In this document: positions 35,413 to 45,222 of the stretch, in pieces
Numbering within the stretch: the stretch's first letter is position 1
Layout of the letters: every line of letters starts with the position of its first letter
DNA from: JAFGAV01 sp041479055
Lineage (GTDB): Bacteria > Acidobacteriota > Aminicenantia > Aminicenantales > JAFGAV01
Assembly (NCBI GenBank): GCA_963702835.1
Contig: OY969762.1
Coordinates: 1,984,001-2,048,000, forward strand
Direction: 5' to 3'
DNA: 64,000 bases
Notes under the pieces: generated by a model
The model's input: the letters and a program-made list of their open reading frames with translations, nothing else
Database searches by the model: none
Told to the model about the DNA's origin: nothing
Position numbers and translations under genes: made by a program

Positions 35413-36661
35413 CTAAAGCAATCTTTCGGCTTTGACAGTTTTAAGCTTAGGGTCATACAAAGCATACCCGATTTTTTTGCCGGTCTTATCATAGAACTGA
35501 TAGGTCATCGAGACCAGCGCACTATTCTTGTGTCGGTTTTCCAATTTTACAGAAGTGCCATCCGGCCTGGTGATCGTTTTTTCCCAGATAAGAATTCTTT
35601 GGTTGTTCATCTGCTCTATTCGGCCGGTCCAGGTAAGATCTGCTGGATCAACAATATGACTGGGGTCCAGCTTCATTTTGATATATTCTTCAGGAGTCAA
35701 GAGATGATTCCCGCAGAAATCAAACCCGGCACCGCCTGTTCGGCTGCCTCCGCTTTCCTCGGACGGATTCGTCACCAGATCCCCTTTTTTTGTTTTCGCT
35801 TCAATTTCCCTTTGTGTGCCCATATGTATGACCTGTCCAGGGTAAGTCTCGGCAGGTTTGGGACCCGTTGAAGGGCCGGTGCCCTCACCCCCGGGTTGAC
35901 TTTACTCCATATCATCCTCCGGACAAGCCCTTCCTTCTCCGCCCTCTCCATCTCTCCAATTGGGTCTTTCCAGTTAGGGATGACCTCGGCGCCTCCTTTT
36001 TCAGTGACGCATCCGCCGGTCACGCCATAAGGGTCGCAGTTTCCGCGTCTGCCTTCAACGTCGGTTTTGCGGTTTTCTAATGTCGATCTAGGCGCGACAG
36101 CTTTGGCCACCCAGGACCTCAATTTGCCGGCCGCTTTTTCAAGATAGGACTTATCCTGAGATTTATCAGTGATCGTTGCTTTAGATTCCGGACCAAGATC
36201 GAGCCTGGAGCCATCTTCAAATTCAAAAGAACATTTTTGATCTTTAGTTTTATTTTCGTAGGTAACCTGATTTCCTTCATGTTTGACATCACAGGCTGGA
36301 GTCCCATCTCCTGAGGATATTTACATTCTGCTTCTTCCCCCTCCATCAACTGTCCCTGTTTTCCGACATTGGCCACAGGCTTCCCCGGCATTCCCGTCGC
36401 TTCACCCGGACTTTTGATCTTAATATCTTTCCCGGGGATCGGAATATTTTTACTTTGTCTGGCACAGGGGTCATCACCGAATGAGGGAGTGCCGCCCAGC
36501 CCAGCCGAGGTTGAGGCCTCGTTGGCAGCGCTGCCCGCCCGGTCAGAAGAGACATTCCCCTTGCTGGCTGTCTTTGATGATTGTCCGAAATGGGTGCCCA
36601 GTCCCCAGAATATAAAAATGAAGAGAATGCCCAATATGATCAACATTTTTTTGTTTGACAT
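35413..36661 (-). pseudogene. Exported or membrane-anchored protein split by two frameshifts
   Basis: Three overlapping frames form one protein of about 415 residues once two missing bases are restored. Frame 1 (from 36661) has an N-terminal membrane anchor (MLIILGILFIFIFWGLG) and a low-complexity linker. After a minus-one shift near 36303-36316 the frame continues as DGTPACDVKHEGNQVTYEN and CSFEFEDGSRLDLGPESKAT, a FecR-like strand pattern. A second shift in the C run at 35888-35892 leads into GTGPSTGPKPAETYPGQ and the C-terminal domain. I do not recognise the full protein. It could be decayed or carry assembly errors. Confidence 0.6.
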
Positions 36662-36725
36662 GATTTCCTCCTCATAAAGGCAGGAATTTTCTTCTCATGG
36701 CCGGGGCGAGAAGCTAAAAAATTCC

Positions 36726-37035
36726 TTTTCGCCTACGATGGCTGAGGAAGCGTCTTTATCCCGGCTTTCTCATCAACCATCATAAGCAATAGTAAATCCC
36801 GGCCCCAAAAGCTGTCAAGGGCGGCTTGAGAGCACGGGGAAGTGTTCCTGAAGCCACTTGAGGCGCTAGAAGTGCCGAAACTCACCCAGACCTCTCCTCT
36901 CGAGGAAGGGATAATAATTTCCTTTTTGAAGCGCCGGCCGAGTGGGCGTCTTTGTTTCGACTTTCCCCTCAATCATCGAGGGGAAGTGTAAATCAAGACC
37001 CAAAAAGAGGTCAAGGGCGGCTGGAGAGAATGGAA
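36726..37035. repeat. Two diverged direct repeats of about 105 bp
   Basis: Units at about 36726-36835 and 36921-37032 share GCGTCTTT, an ACTTTC/GCTTTC block, GTAAATC, and TGTCAAGGGCGGCT/GGTCAAGGGCGGCT in order, with a period near 197 bp. The second contains a TTCCCCTC/GAGGGGAA hairpin (about 36963-36987). They occupy the 36662-37180 gap, which has no convincing gene. Confidence 0.5.
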
Positions 37036-37180
37036 ACGGCAGTTGACTAGAAAACTTCGAAATAGGAAAGGATTGGCAGAGGGGCCGGCTCTAGATCTTC
37101 CGGTCGGCCACCCAGAGGTTGTCCAAAGAATATTAAGCAGAGATGTCAAAAAGGGTCAGGCGAGAGACCGTGGGAAAAAG

Positions 37181-38597
37181 CTATTTTTTACCCGCCACCC
37201 GGGATATCTTTGTCCGGCCGCGCTTCCGGCTCCGCTTGGCGGCCCAGCCGGGCCGCTCAATCTGACGGCCGCGCGAGACGGCCAGGGCGCCGGGTGAAAC
37301 GTCCTTGGTGATGACCGAGCCGGCGCCGATATAGGCGCCCCGGCCCACCTTGACCGGCGCCACAAGCTCCGTGCCCGAGCCGATGAAGGCGCCGGCGCCG
37401 ATATGCGTCGGGTTCTTGGTCAGTCCGTCGAAGTTGCAGGTGATGGTCCCGGCGCCGACGTTGACCTCTTCCTCAACCGTGCTGTCCCCCAGGTAGGATA
37501 GGTGCATGGCCTTCGAGCCGCGGCCGAAGTCGGTGTTCTTCATCTCTACGAAGTTTCCCACTTTGGACCCCGGCCGCAGGATGGTCTTGGCCCGCAGGTG
37601 GGCGAAGGGCCCGACCTGGACGCCCGCCTCCAGCCGGCAGTCGCGGATGACCGAGGAGCCCAGGATCCTGACGCCGTTGCCCACCTCGGAGTCGATAACC
37701 TGGATAAAGGGATGAAGGACGCAGCCGGCGCCGATCCGGGTGCGGCCTTCCAGGCTGACTGAGGGATGGACGACCGTATCCGGCCCGACCCGCACTTCGA
37801 GGTCGATCCAGGCCGTCCGGCGGGTCGAGAATGGACACCCCCGCTTCGGCCAGCTCCCGGGCTTTTCTATCCCTCATGATCTCGGCCGCCTGGGCCAGCT
37901 CATAGCGGGTATTTACTCCCACGATCTCCTCGGGACGGGGCGTTGAAAAGGGCTCCACTTTTCTGCCCGCCGCCGACAGGATCTCTACGATGTCCGTCAG
38001 GTAGAACTCTTTTTTCTTGTTCCGGTTGGAGATACGGGGCAGGCCGGCCAGCAGGTCCCGGACCTTGAAAACATAGACACCGACGTTGGCCCGGCGGATC
38101 TTCCGCTGCTCCGGCGTCGCGTCCTTTTGCTCGACGACCCGGTAGCGGCCGTTCTCCACGATAATGCGGCCGAATCCCGAGGGATCATCGAGGTCTGCGG
38201 TCATGAAAGTCAGGGCGTTGTGAGCCCGGCGGTGGCGGGCGATAATGTGCCGGAGCGGCTCAGCCGTGATCAGGGGAAGGTCGCCGTGGATGACCAGGAC
38301 GTCGGCCTCCGGATGGGCCTGAAGCCGGGAACGGGCGGCCAGCACCGCGTGGCCTGTTCCGCGCTGCGTCCTCTGCCAGACGAACTCAACCCGGGGTCCG
38401 GCCACTTCAGAGGCGACATCTTCTTTCTGGTGGCCGACCACGACCAGGAGCTTCCTGGCCTTCAGGGCTTGGAGGCTGTCGGTCGTCAGCCGGATCATGG
38501 ACCGGCCCAGTATCGTGTGCAGGACTTTGGCCTTGGAAGATTTAAACCGGGTTCCCTGGCCGGCGGCCAGGACAAGGGCGAGAAGATCGCGGCTCAT
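37181..38597 (-). CDS. glmU: Bifunctional GlmU (UDP-GlcNAc pyrophosphorylase and GlcN-1-P acetyltransferase), frameshifted
   Basis: The N-terminal uridyltransferase half (from 38597) has LVLAAGQGTRFKS, QRGTGHAVLAA and VIHGDLPL. The C-terminal left-handed beta-helix half has VGNFVEMKNTDFGRGSKAMH, LGDSTVEEEVNVGAGTITCN and the lid region ISR-like AVSRGRQIERPGW. They lie in different frames: after GVSILDPP the reading must drop one base near 37817 to continue TAWIDLEVRVGPDTV. GlmU is essential for UDP-GlcNAc, so this is more likely an assembly error than a true break, though a GTG restart at 37795 could make a separate acetyltransferase. The ATG overlaps the TGA of the upstream TPR gene. Confidence 0.88.
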
Positions 38598-39106
38598 GAG
38601 GCGTGGGTAATGGCTTTGAACCGCTTGTCCTCCCGGATGGGGTCGAACTCTTCCTCGTTCTGGGCCAGGATGCCGTAGAACTTGTCCATCTGAACGGCCT
38701 TCTTGAGATGCTCCAGGCAGGCTTCCTGGTCGTTGGTGAGACAGGCGAGTTCGGCCAGGAGATAGAAGACCCGGGCATCCTTGGGCTTGGCCTCCCTGGC
38801 TTTCTCCAGCATTTTCAGCGCGCCCTCATAATCGCCCATGTTCATCTTGTAAACGCCGAACAGATAATAATCTTCATCTGATTTGGCGGTCAGCCTTTCC
38901 TGCGGTTTTCCCACCCGCTCTTTAAGGATCTTCAGGTAAGTTCTGGCCCGGTCCACCAGCTCCCGCTCGTTGCCGTACTTTTCCATAAAGGAGGCGAATT
39001 GCTCCTCCGCCTTGTCGAACTTGCTCTGGCGGAAGGCCTTGACGGCTTCACCGTAGGAGGCCAGCGCCTTCTGGTATTCGTCTTTCTTATCGTCTTTCAT
39101 CGCCAC
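38594..39106 (-). CDS. Small TPR-like protein
   Basis: A 170-residue helical protein. TPR-type helix pairs are visible (YGEAVKAFRQSKFDKAEEQF; YKMNMGDYEGALKMLEKARE; AELACLTNDQEACLEHLKKA). No signal peptide. The last residues (DKFYGILAQNEEEFDPIRED) resemble the end of TPR proteins in this kind of genome. It likely mediates protein contacts. Its stop overlaps the glmU start (ATGA), so the genes are coupled; any direct functional link is unproven. Confidence 0.75.
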   Translation of the reverse strand: MAMKDDKKDEYQKALASYGEAVKAFRQSKFDKAEEQFASFMEKYGNERELVDRARTYLKILKERVGKPQERLTAKSDEDYYLFGVYKMNMGDYEGALKMLEKAREAKPKDARVFYLLAELACLTNDQEACLEHLKKAVQMDKFYGILAQNEEEFDPIREDKRFKAITHAS

Positions 39107-39175
39107 TCTCCCGCTTGGAGTTCACACATATTAACCCAGCTCAAGTGGTTTGGCAAGTTGGAGAGGCAGCCCTTT

Positions 39176-39604
39176 TTAGCGCGGCCTGGTCGTCCCCTTG
39201 CCGAACAATAGGCCCAGGTCCAGTTCCATTAGAAAAATATTGTAAGGCGTCCACAGGGACAGAGTGAAATACACAGTCCGGCCGGCGTCACGGTTCAACT
39301 CACGGAGCAGGTACCCTCCATAAGGCCCTCCCCAGTTAAGCTCATACCAATCGTGCTTGGTTGTCCCGTCAAAAACGAGCTTCCCCTCCGGCCAAGGCCC
39401 CCAGGGCTTGGCCGCGGCGCGCAGGGTGAGGCCGTAAGGCTGGGCTCCGAAATCAAAAAAGGCCAGCAGATATTTCTGCAGGTATTCATTCCAGACAACG
39501 GAGAGTTCGCCGACTTTGACTCCCCTGACCAGCGGAACCGCCTCATTTTGAGAAAAAGTCCACTGCGGCAGGTTATCCTGAAGGCCCTTAAAATAGAAAT
39601 CCCT
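39176..39604 (-). pseudogene. C-terminal part of a DUF4185 gene cut off by an IS element
   Basis: On the minus strand this frame reads DFYFKGLQDNLPQWTFSQNE, then GELSVVWNEYLQKYLLAFFD and ends RPR at a TAA (39178-39176). It is the direct continuation of the fragment at 40908-41579, separated by the insertion. The stretch GELSVVWN is typical of the C-terminal half of DUF4185 proteins. The fragment is no longer translated with its start. Confidence 0.75.
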
Positions 39605-39623
39605 TCTATGATGATGTGATGCA

Positions 39624-39813
39624 AGGGGTATTTTTTATTTTCTTCTCCTTTCTTCTCTTGCCTTCTCTTTAGGTCTTGTGGACCATCCTTCTATCCGTGC
39701 CCTTAGCCCGAAGGCTATGTCCGCACACACGCTAACGTCAGGTCCCGGCCCCTTAACCTATAGAACAAGGCGGCCTTCCCAGGCCCATTAAGGAATTTCT
39801 CAAGGCGGCCGAG
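39624..39813 (-). ncRNA. Candidate bridge-RNA region of the IS element
   Basis: The 190 bases between the transposase stop and the inverted repeat are non-coding and can fold; for example CCTTCGGG and GGCCGGGACC-type hairpins are visible (around 39690-39760). In IS1111-type elements the guide RNA lies at this end. The exact RNA limits and loops cannot be set by eye. Confidence 0.3.
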
Positions 39814-40830
39814 TTATCTCCGATAGGCAATGTAGTTCCGTCCTTCTTTTAAAACCTTATAGATGATCGTCAGAAGTCGTCGGGCCGTGGCCACTTTGGC
39901 TTTGTTGGCGCCTTTGCCGCGGGCCAGCCGTTCGTAAAAGCAACGCAGGTCAAAATCCGCCCGGATCGCCGGCCAGACCGCCTCCACCGCCGCCCAGCGC
40001 AACCAGCGATTCCCCGCCCGCACGATTTTGCCATGATGGGTCCTGTCGCCGGAGCTGTGAGTCGAGGGGATGACCCCCGCATAGGCATGAAGATGGGCCG
40101 GGTCGGCGAACCTGGCGAGATCCGCGATCTCCACCGTCACCAAGACGGATAAGAACTTCCCAAACCCAGGGATGGTCCGGACGAGCTGAGCCTCCCGGCT
40201 CTCCTCATAGAGCTTTTCGACAAGCGCGGTCGACTCCTCGATCCTCGTCTCTAAATGCCGATACGTTTTCAGCAGCGCCTCCAGCAGTCTCTTCTCCCCC
40301 CGAGCCATATCCAGCCCCAGGAGCACCTTCTGACCTTTAGCGGAAAAAATATTGGTCTCCCGCGCAACCTCCTCCCGCACGTCTTCCCGCTGCTGAGCGA
40401 GAAACGCATGAACCCGATTCTTCAGCGCCGTCATCGCGCTCACATAAAAAGCCCTCTGCCGCAAGACCCGCTGGGCTTGCCGGTTCTCCACCGACCGCCG
40501 ATACACCTCCGGGATCATGTTCATCCGTAAAAGATGGGCCAAGACCTCTGAGTCCCGTTTGTCCGTCTTGATCTTCGCCCGAGCGATCGCTTTCACTTCA
40601 TTCGGATGCGCGATCTTGACCGCAACCCCCATCTCTTCTAAGACATCCACCATCGTGTAGCTCGAGCGCCCCGTCTCAAGGACGGCTTGAACCGCCTCAA
40701 AGCCCTCCAGGAACTTCGCGATCTCGGCCTGAAGGTTGGGAACCCGGCCGGATCGAAGGACCTGTCCCCTTTGATCCATCAAGGTCAGATGCGAGTATTG
40801 ACGATGATGGTCAATACCGACATAATTCAT
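39814..40830 (-). CDS. IS110-family transposase (DEDD recombinase)
   Basis: A 338-residue protein of full length. The RuvC-like domain carries D7 (VGIDHH), E52 (LETGRSS), and D90 and D93 (KTDKRD). The C-terminal Tnp domain has PSTHSSGDRTHHGKIVRAGN, in which S259 or S260 is the expected serine nucleophile. Together with an element-encoded bridge RNA, such enzymes recombine donor and target DNA. The frame is intact, so the element may still be mobile. Confidence 0.93.
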   Translation of the reverse strand: MNYVGIDHHRQYSHLTLMDQRGQVLRSGRVPNLQAEIAKFLEGFEAVQAVLETGRSSYTMVDVLEEMGVAVKIAHPNEVKAIARAKIKTDKRDSEVLAHLLRMNMIPEVYRRSVENRQAQRVLRQRAFYVSAMTALKNRVHAFLAQQREDVREEVARETNIFSAKGQKVLLGLDMARGEKRLLEALLKTYRHLETRIEESTALVEKLYEESREAQLVRTIPGFGKFLSVLVTVEIADLARFADPAHLHAYAGVIPSTHSSGDRTHHGKIVRAGNRWLRWAAVEAVWPAIRADFDLRCFYERLARGKGANKAKVATARRLLTIIYKVLKEGRNYIAYRR

Positions 40831-40907
40831 CTGTGCACCTCCTGAATAATGTTTCCAACGGGGAGTCTATCAAACTCCCCGGGGAGGTGCATCACATCAT
40901 CATGTTA

Positions 40908-41579
40908 CCTATTCGGAAACTCGATGTCTCCGGGTTCGGCGTAGGCCAGGTAGACGGGCGCCTCCCGGTATTTTCCTGAGCCGAAAAGGTAGACAACCTG
41001 ATGGCCGGGGTCAGTGGGATGCTCGCCCAGGACCGGAGCGATATTGATAAATTTGTCATCTTCCGTGCCCAGCCAGACCTGCGAAAATGATTCGCCGTTG
41101 TTGGATGATTTGATGAGCAGCGGGCGGGCGCGAGTCTCCGGGTCGGGAATGTCTTTCCAGTGAGTGACGTCCATCATGAAGACATACAAAACGCCGTTCA
41201 GGCTTATAGCCCCGGCCGGGACGGTGGAATCGGGTTCAATCCGGAGAAAGAACATTTTGGGGTTTCCATCGAGCAGTGTGCTCCACCGGAGGCTGAGGCC
41301 GTCATGGGCGTCGAGGTCGGATGAGGTGGCCAGGGCGTTGGGCGAGAAAATGCCCAGCCCCATCGTATCGCCCGTCAGGACATAGACTTTCGGGTTATGG
41401 AAGACCAGGACGCCCAGGTCCGAGGTCCAATAACGCCCATTCAAATTCACGGTCTTACCCGCGCCCATGAGCATCTCCACAAGCCGAGGCTCTTTGTCGG
41501 CCGGAAAACCAAATCCCGGCTGCGCCCAGGCCAGCGCCGCCAAAAGCAAGAGAACTCCCCATGTTTTCACTCGAATCAT
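40908..41579 (-). pseudogene. N-terminal part of a DUF4185 gene interrupted by the IS element
   Basis: A 223-residue remnant with a signal peptide (about 1-25, LLLLAALAWAQPGFG). The pattern WTSDLGVLVFHNPKVYVLTGD, GVLYVFMMDVTHW and SNNGESFSQVWLG fits DUF4185, a beta-propeller-like exported family of unknown role. The frame breaks at FPNR, exactly at the insertion, and resumes at 39604. Its ATG overlaps the lpxC stop (ATGA). Confidence 0.75.
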
Positions 41580-42397
41580 GGCTGAACAAGGGCCTGCACG
41601 GCCCGGATGTGGAGGCGGTGGCCGGCGCGCCGGGCCGCCACCCGGCCGATAAGCGGCGCGCCAAGAAGGGCCAGGTCGCCGACAAGGTCCAGAATCTTAT
41701 GCCGGACAAACTCATCCGGAAAGCGGAGGGGCGGATTGACGACGCCCCGCTCGTCGAGCACAACCGTATTCTCCAATGAGCTGCCCAGAGCCAGGCCCCG
41801 GGCCCGCAGCCCCTCCGCATCCTTGAGGAAGCCAAAGGTGCGGGCCGGAGCGACCTCGGTCCTGAACGTCGCCGGGTCAAGGGCCAGGCCGAGCTCCTGC
41901 TTCCCGATCAGAGGGTTGTCGTATTCGATGGCATAGAAGACCTCAAAAAAAGGATGAGGCTCCAGGGAGACCGTGCTATCGCCGTCCTCGACAACTAAAG
42001 GTTTCTCGATACGGAAGGGGCGCCGCGGCTCCGCCAGGGGCTCTTGGCCGGCCCGGAGAATGATTTCGACCAGGGGCGCGGCGCTTCCGTCCAGAATAGG
42101 GATTTCCTCTCCGTCGAGATCGACTTCGACGCTGTCTATCCCGCACATCATGAGGGCGGCCAGGAGATGCTCCACGGTCCTAACCTTCACCCCGTCTTGG
42201 GAGAGGACGGTGCACTGGCTCGCCTCGGCCAAGCCGGGGTTCACCAAGATTTCCCGGCCGCCGAGGTCCAGCCGGCGGAAAACAATACGGCCGGAGCGGG
42301 AAGGACGCAGGCTGACCCGGACCTGTATTCCAGAATGAGTCCCAATTCCACAAAAAGAGGCTTCCGCGGCCAGGGTTTGCTTCAGTTCAGCCACCAT
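41576..42397 (-). CDS. lpxC: UDP-3-O-acyl-N-acetylglucosamine deacetylase
   Basis: A 273-residue zinc amidase that performs the committed step of lipid A synthesis. Zinc ligands are visible in VEHLLAAL (H77) and in RHKILDLVGDL (His and Asp near 235-240). The catalytic His is in GHRLHIRA near the C-terminus. The length is close to the usual 300 but lacks the C-terminal extra residues of enterobacterial forms. It is divergent from larB. The following DUF4185 gene overlaps its stop. Confidence 0.93.
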   Translation of the reverse strand: MVAELKQTLAAEASFCGIGTHSGIQVRVSLRPSRSGRIVFRRLDLGGREILVNPGLAEASQCTVLSQDGVKVRTVEHLLAALMMCGIDSVEVDLDGEEIPILDGSAAPLVEIILRAGQEPLAEPRRPFRIEKPLVVEDGDSTVSLEPHPFFEVFYAIEYDNPLIGKQELGLALDPATFRTEVAPARTFGFLKDAEGLRARGLALGSSLENTVVLDERGVVNPPLRFPDEFVRHKILDLVGDLALLGAPLIGRVAARRAGHRLHIRAVQALVQP

Positions 42398-42485
42398 GGG
42401 TGTCGGTCACATCTCCTTTTCGGAGATGCCCCCATTGTAGTCTGACCTCTGGTCTCAGTCAAAGCGACTGTGCTAAAATCAGGCC

Positions 42486-43229
42486 ATGAAGTCGCATCTG
42501 GAAGAGATTCTGAGAAAGGTCAGCCGCGGCGAGCTCACGCCGGAGGAGGCCCTGGGCAAGCTCAAGGATTATCCATATGAGGACCTGGAGTTCGCCAAAA
42601 TCGATCACCACCGTGAGCTGCGCAAAGGCTTCCCCGAGGTTGTTTTCGGCCTGGGCAAGACAGACGCGCAGATCCTCGACATCGCCCGCCGGATCTTGGA
42701 CAAGGGCAGCAACCTGCTCATCACCAGGATCGAGCCCGCTACCTTCCCCAAGCTGAAAGCCAAACTCAAGGGCCTGGCCTACAACCCGGCGGCCAAAGCC
42801 GTCTTTCTCAAAAAAAAGGCTCCCCTGCCGGGGAATGGCCGGATCGCCATCCTGACTGCCGGCACTGCGGATATCCCCGTGGCCGAGGAAGCCTTTGTCA
42901 CCTGTGACCTGCTGGGCAACGAGACGGACCGGATCTACGACGTGGGAGTGGCCGGTCTGCACCGGCTATTTGGTGAATTCGACCGGTTGCGCCGGGCACG
43001 GGTGATCATCGTGGTGGCCGGCATGGAGGGCGCTCTGCCCAGCGTTGTGGCCGGGCTGGTCTGCGCGCCGATTGTGGCCGTCCCGACCAGTATAGGCTAC
43101 GGCGCTAGCTTCAAGGGCCTGGCCGCCCTCCTGGCCATGCTCAACTCCTGCCCGGGCGGGGTGGCCGTGGTCAACATCGACAACGGCTTCGGCGCCGGTT
43201 ACCTGGCCAGCCTGATTAACCATTTATAA
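42486..43229 (+). CDS. larB: Pyridinium-3,5-biscarboxylic acid mononucleotide synthase
   Basis: A 247-residue protein. LarB makes the first step of the nickel-pincer cofactor from nicotinic acid adenine dinucleotide. Recognised by the N-terminal helical part (LEEILRKVSRGELTPEEAL), RIAILTAGTADIPVAEEA, VVAGMEGALPSVVAGL and the C-terminal VNIDNGFGAGYLAS. No larA, larC or larE is present in the window, so the other steps must be encoded elsewhere. The gene stands alone, divergent from lpxC. Confidence 0.93.
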   Translation: MKSHLEEILRKVSRGELTPEEALGKLKDYPYEDLEFAKIDHHRELRKGFPEVVFGLGKTDAQILDIARRILDKGSNLLITRIEPATFPKLKAKLKGLAYNPAAKAVFLKKKAPLPGNGRIAILTAGTADIPVAEEAFVTCDLLGNETDRIYDVGVAGLHRLFGEFDRLRRARVIIVVAGMEGALPSVVAGLVCAPIVAVPTSIGYGASFKGLAALLAMLNSCPGGVAVVNIDNGFGAGYLASLINHL

Positions 43230-43424
43230 TAGAAATCTTACAGGTTTTCTATATTTTCTTCTTTTTCGTAAAATTGGGAAGCAAAGACTATTTTGGGGCC
43301 ATAAAGTTATTTTTTGAAACGGAAACCAGGTATTTATCGTTAACAAATGGGAAAGAATGCCATTTTTTATTATGAAAAAGCGCAGCTTGGGGCCTAATTT
43401 TTTTGTTTTTTATGACTTAGCCGC

Positions 43425-43453
43425 TTGACAAGATGCATTCTCATTCCTATATT
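43425..43453 (+). promoter_or_regulatory. Consensus sigma-70 promoter of dnaG-rpoD
   Basis: TTGACA (43425-43430) and TATATT (43448-43453) are separated by 17 bases, and the ATG of dnaG lies 26 bases after the -10 box. The 43230-43479 gap is strongly AT-rich. There is no evident Shine-Dalgarno before the ATG at 43480. Confidence 0.75.
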
Positions 43454-43479
43454 TTAACAAGGGTTTTTGTGTCAAAAAT

Positions 43480-45213
43480 ATGGATGTTGTCGATCAAATA
43501 AGACAGGCGGCGTCTATCTTAGATATCGCCTCTCAATACACAACGCTCCGAAAAAGGGGCGCTAAATACGTCGGCCTTTGCCCTTTTCATTCGGAGCGCG
43601 ACCCTTCCTTCACCGTTGACCCCGATAAGCAGCTCTATCACTGCTTCGGCTGCGGAGTGGGCGGCGATGTCTTCGCCCTGGTCATGGAGAAGGAAAGCCT
43701 CAGCTTTCCCGAGGCCATTAAATACCTGGCCGACCGCTACCATATCCCTGTCCCTCGGCCGGGACGGGGTGAGGCACAAGCCCAGAAGCTCGAAGAGAAG
43801 CTTTTCAAGATCACCGAGGACGCGTTGGCTTTTTTTAAAAGAAACTTGTACGCCACGGAGGAAGGCAAGAAAGCCCTCGATTACCTCGGACGCAGAGGCC
43901 TGACCGAGGAGACCCTGCAGAAGCTTAAGATCGGCTATGCTCCCAACTCCTGGAACGCCCTCTTTTCCTATTTCCAGGCCAAAGAGATTAACCCCGACCT
44001 TCAAATGAAGGCCGGCCTTATCCTGCCCGGCCAGAAATCCGGCGGCTGGTACGACCGATTCCGCGGCCGGATCATGTTCCCCATCTTCAACCTGACCGGC
44101 AAAGTGGTGGCCTTCGGGGGACGGGCCATCTGGGACCAGGAGCCCAAATACCTCAACTCTCCTGAAACGCCCCTCTACTCCAAGGGCAAAATCCTTTACG
44201 GGTTGAACTTCAGCAAGGAGACAGTGCGGGACAAGGGTGAACTGATACTGGTTGAGGGCTACACGGATTTCACCGGGCTTTATCAGGCGGGATTTACCAA
44301 CTGCGCCGCTTCACTGGGCACCAGCCTCACGCCCTATCAGGTCTCCCTGGCCCGGCGCTTCGCCCCGCGGATCGTTATCAACTACGACGGTGATGCAGCC
44401 GGACGCTCGGCCGCCCTGCGGGCGGCAGCCCTCTGCCTGGAGCAGGCCGTGGGCGCCTCCGTTGTCGTCCTGCCCGGCGACTCGGACCCGGACAGCTTCA
44501 TCCGGAAGCAGGGCCCGGAGGCCTATGCCCAACTCCTGGCGTCGAGCCGCTCCGGCCTGGATTACCTGATCGACATGGCCGTGGCCGGGGGCAAGCTCGA
44601 CACTCCGGAAGCCAAAGCCAAGGCTGTCCGGGAGGTGGTCAGCGAAGTGAACAAGGTCCCGGACACCATCCTCCGCTCCGAGTACCTCAAACAGGCCAGC
44701 CAGCGATTCGGCCTCAGCGAAGAGCTTCTGCGAAAATTGGCCCAGGAAGAGCCGCGGGCAGCTTCAGCCTCAGGAAGTTACCCGGATAAAAGCGCCTTCC
44801 TGCCCGCCGAGAAACGCCTGCTGCAGATACTGGTCTCCCATTCGAACCTGGCCCCTTATATCTTCGCCGAAGTCCGCGAGGAGGATTTTGCCGGGCTGGC
44901 CGGCGAGCCCATTTTCCGCTGCCTCCAGCAATGGTTCCGCGAGGAGAAGCCGGTCCGCCTGCCCGAGCTCGGCCAGGAAGTGGGCGCCGAGTTGAGTGGC
45001 CGTCTGTCGCGCATCCTGATTGAAGCGGAGGACCCACCCACCGTCGAAGAAGCCCTGGACTGCCTCTTTGCCCTGCGCCGGTCCAACCTCCACAAACAGT
45101 TGGAGGCGCTCCAGGCGGAGATCGTCCGTCTGGAAAAGAAGGGAGACCGTGAGGGAGTAGCGGCCCTGCTCTTCCAAAGGCAGGACCTGACCAAACAGAT
45201 CTTATCCCTATAG
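43480..45213 (+). CDS. dnaG: DNA primase
   Basis: A 577-residue bacterial primase that lays RNA primers at the replication fork. The N-terminal zinc-binding domain has C34, H37, C55 and C58. The RNA polymerase core follows, with the TOPRIM motifs ILVEGYTD and INYDGDAAGRSAALRA. The C-terminal helical part (about 430-577) should contact the DnaB helicase. It ends nine bases before rpoD, giving the classical dnaG-rpoD pair without rpsU. Confidence 0.96.
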   Translation: MDVVDQIRQAASILDIASQYTTLRKRGAKYVGLCPFHSERDPSFTVDPDKQLYHCFGCGVGGDVFALVMEKESLSFPEAIKYLADRYHIPVPRPGRGEAQAQKLEEKLFKITEDALAFFKRNLYATEEGKKALDYLGRRGLTEETLQKLKIGYAPNSWNALFSYFQAKEINPDLQMKAGLILPGQKSGGWYDRFRGRIMFPIFNLTGKVVAFGGRAIWDQEPKYLNSPETPLYSKGKILYGLNFSKETVRDKGELILVEGYTDFTGLYQAGFTNCAASLGTSLTPYQVSLARRFAPRIVINYDGDAAGRSAALRAAALCLEQAVGASVVVLPGDSDPDSFIRKQGPEAYAQLLASSRSGLDYLIDMAVAGGKLDTPEAKAKAVREVVSEVNKVPDTILRSEYLKQASQRFGLSEELLRKLAQEEPRAASASGSYPDKSAFLPAEKRLLQILVSHSNLAPYIFAEVREEDFAGLAGEPIFRCLQQWFREEKPVRLPELGQEVGAELSGRLSRILIEAEDPPTVEEALDCLFALRRSNLHKQLEALQAEIVRLEKKGDREGVAALLFQRQDLTKQILSL

Positions 45214-45222
45214 GAGTCCGAT

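Larger units (their letters stand above)
39605..40907 (-). mobile_element. IS110-family insertion sequence, IS1111-type layout
   Basis: About 1.3 kb with perfect 16-bp inverted repeats near both ends (39608-39623 and 40888-40903: ATGATGATGTGATGCA). Flanking CCT occurs on both sides (39602-39604 and 40908-40910). It holds a single DEDD transposase, about 80 bases of upstream and 209 bases of downstream non-coding DNA. Terminal repeats and a long 3' non-coding end fit the IS1111 group. It interrupts a DUF4185 gene. Confidence 0.85.

Noticed and set aside
39295..39624. A 109-codon minus frame over the IS border
   Set aside because: The DUF4185 continuation is in a different frame and matches the family; this frame only arose at the junction.
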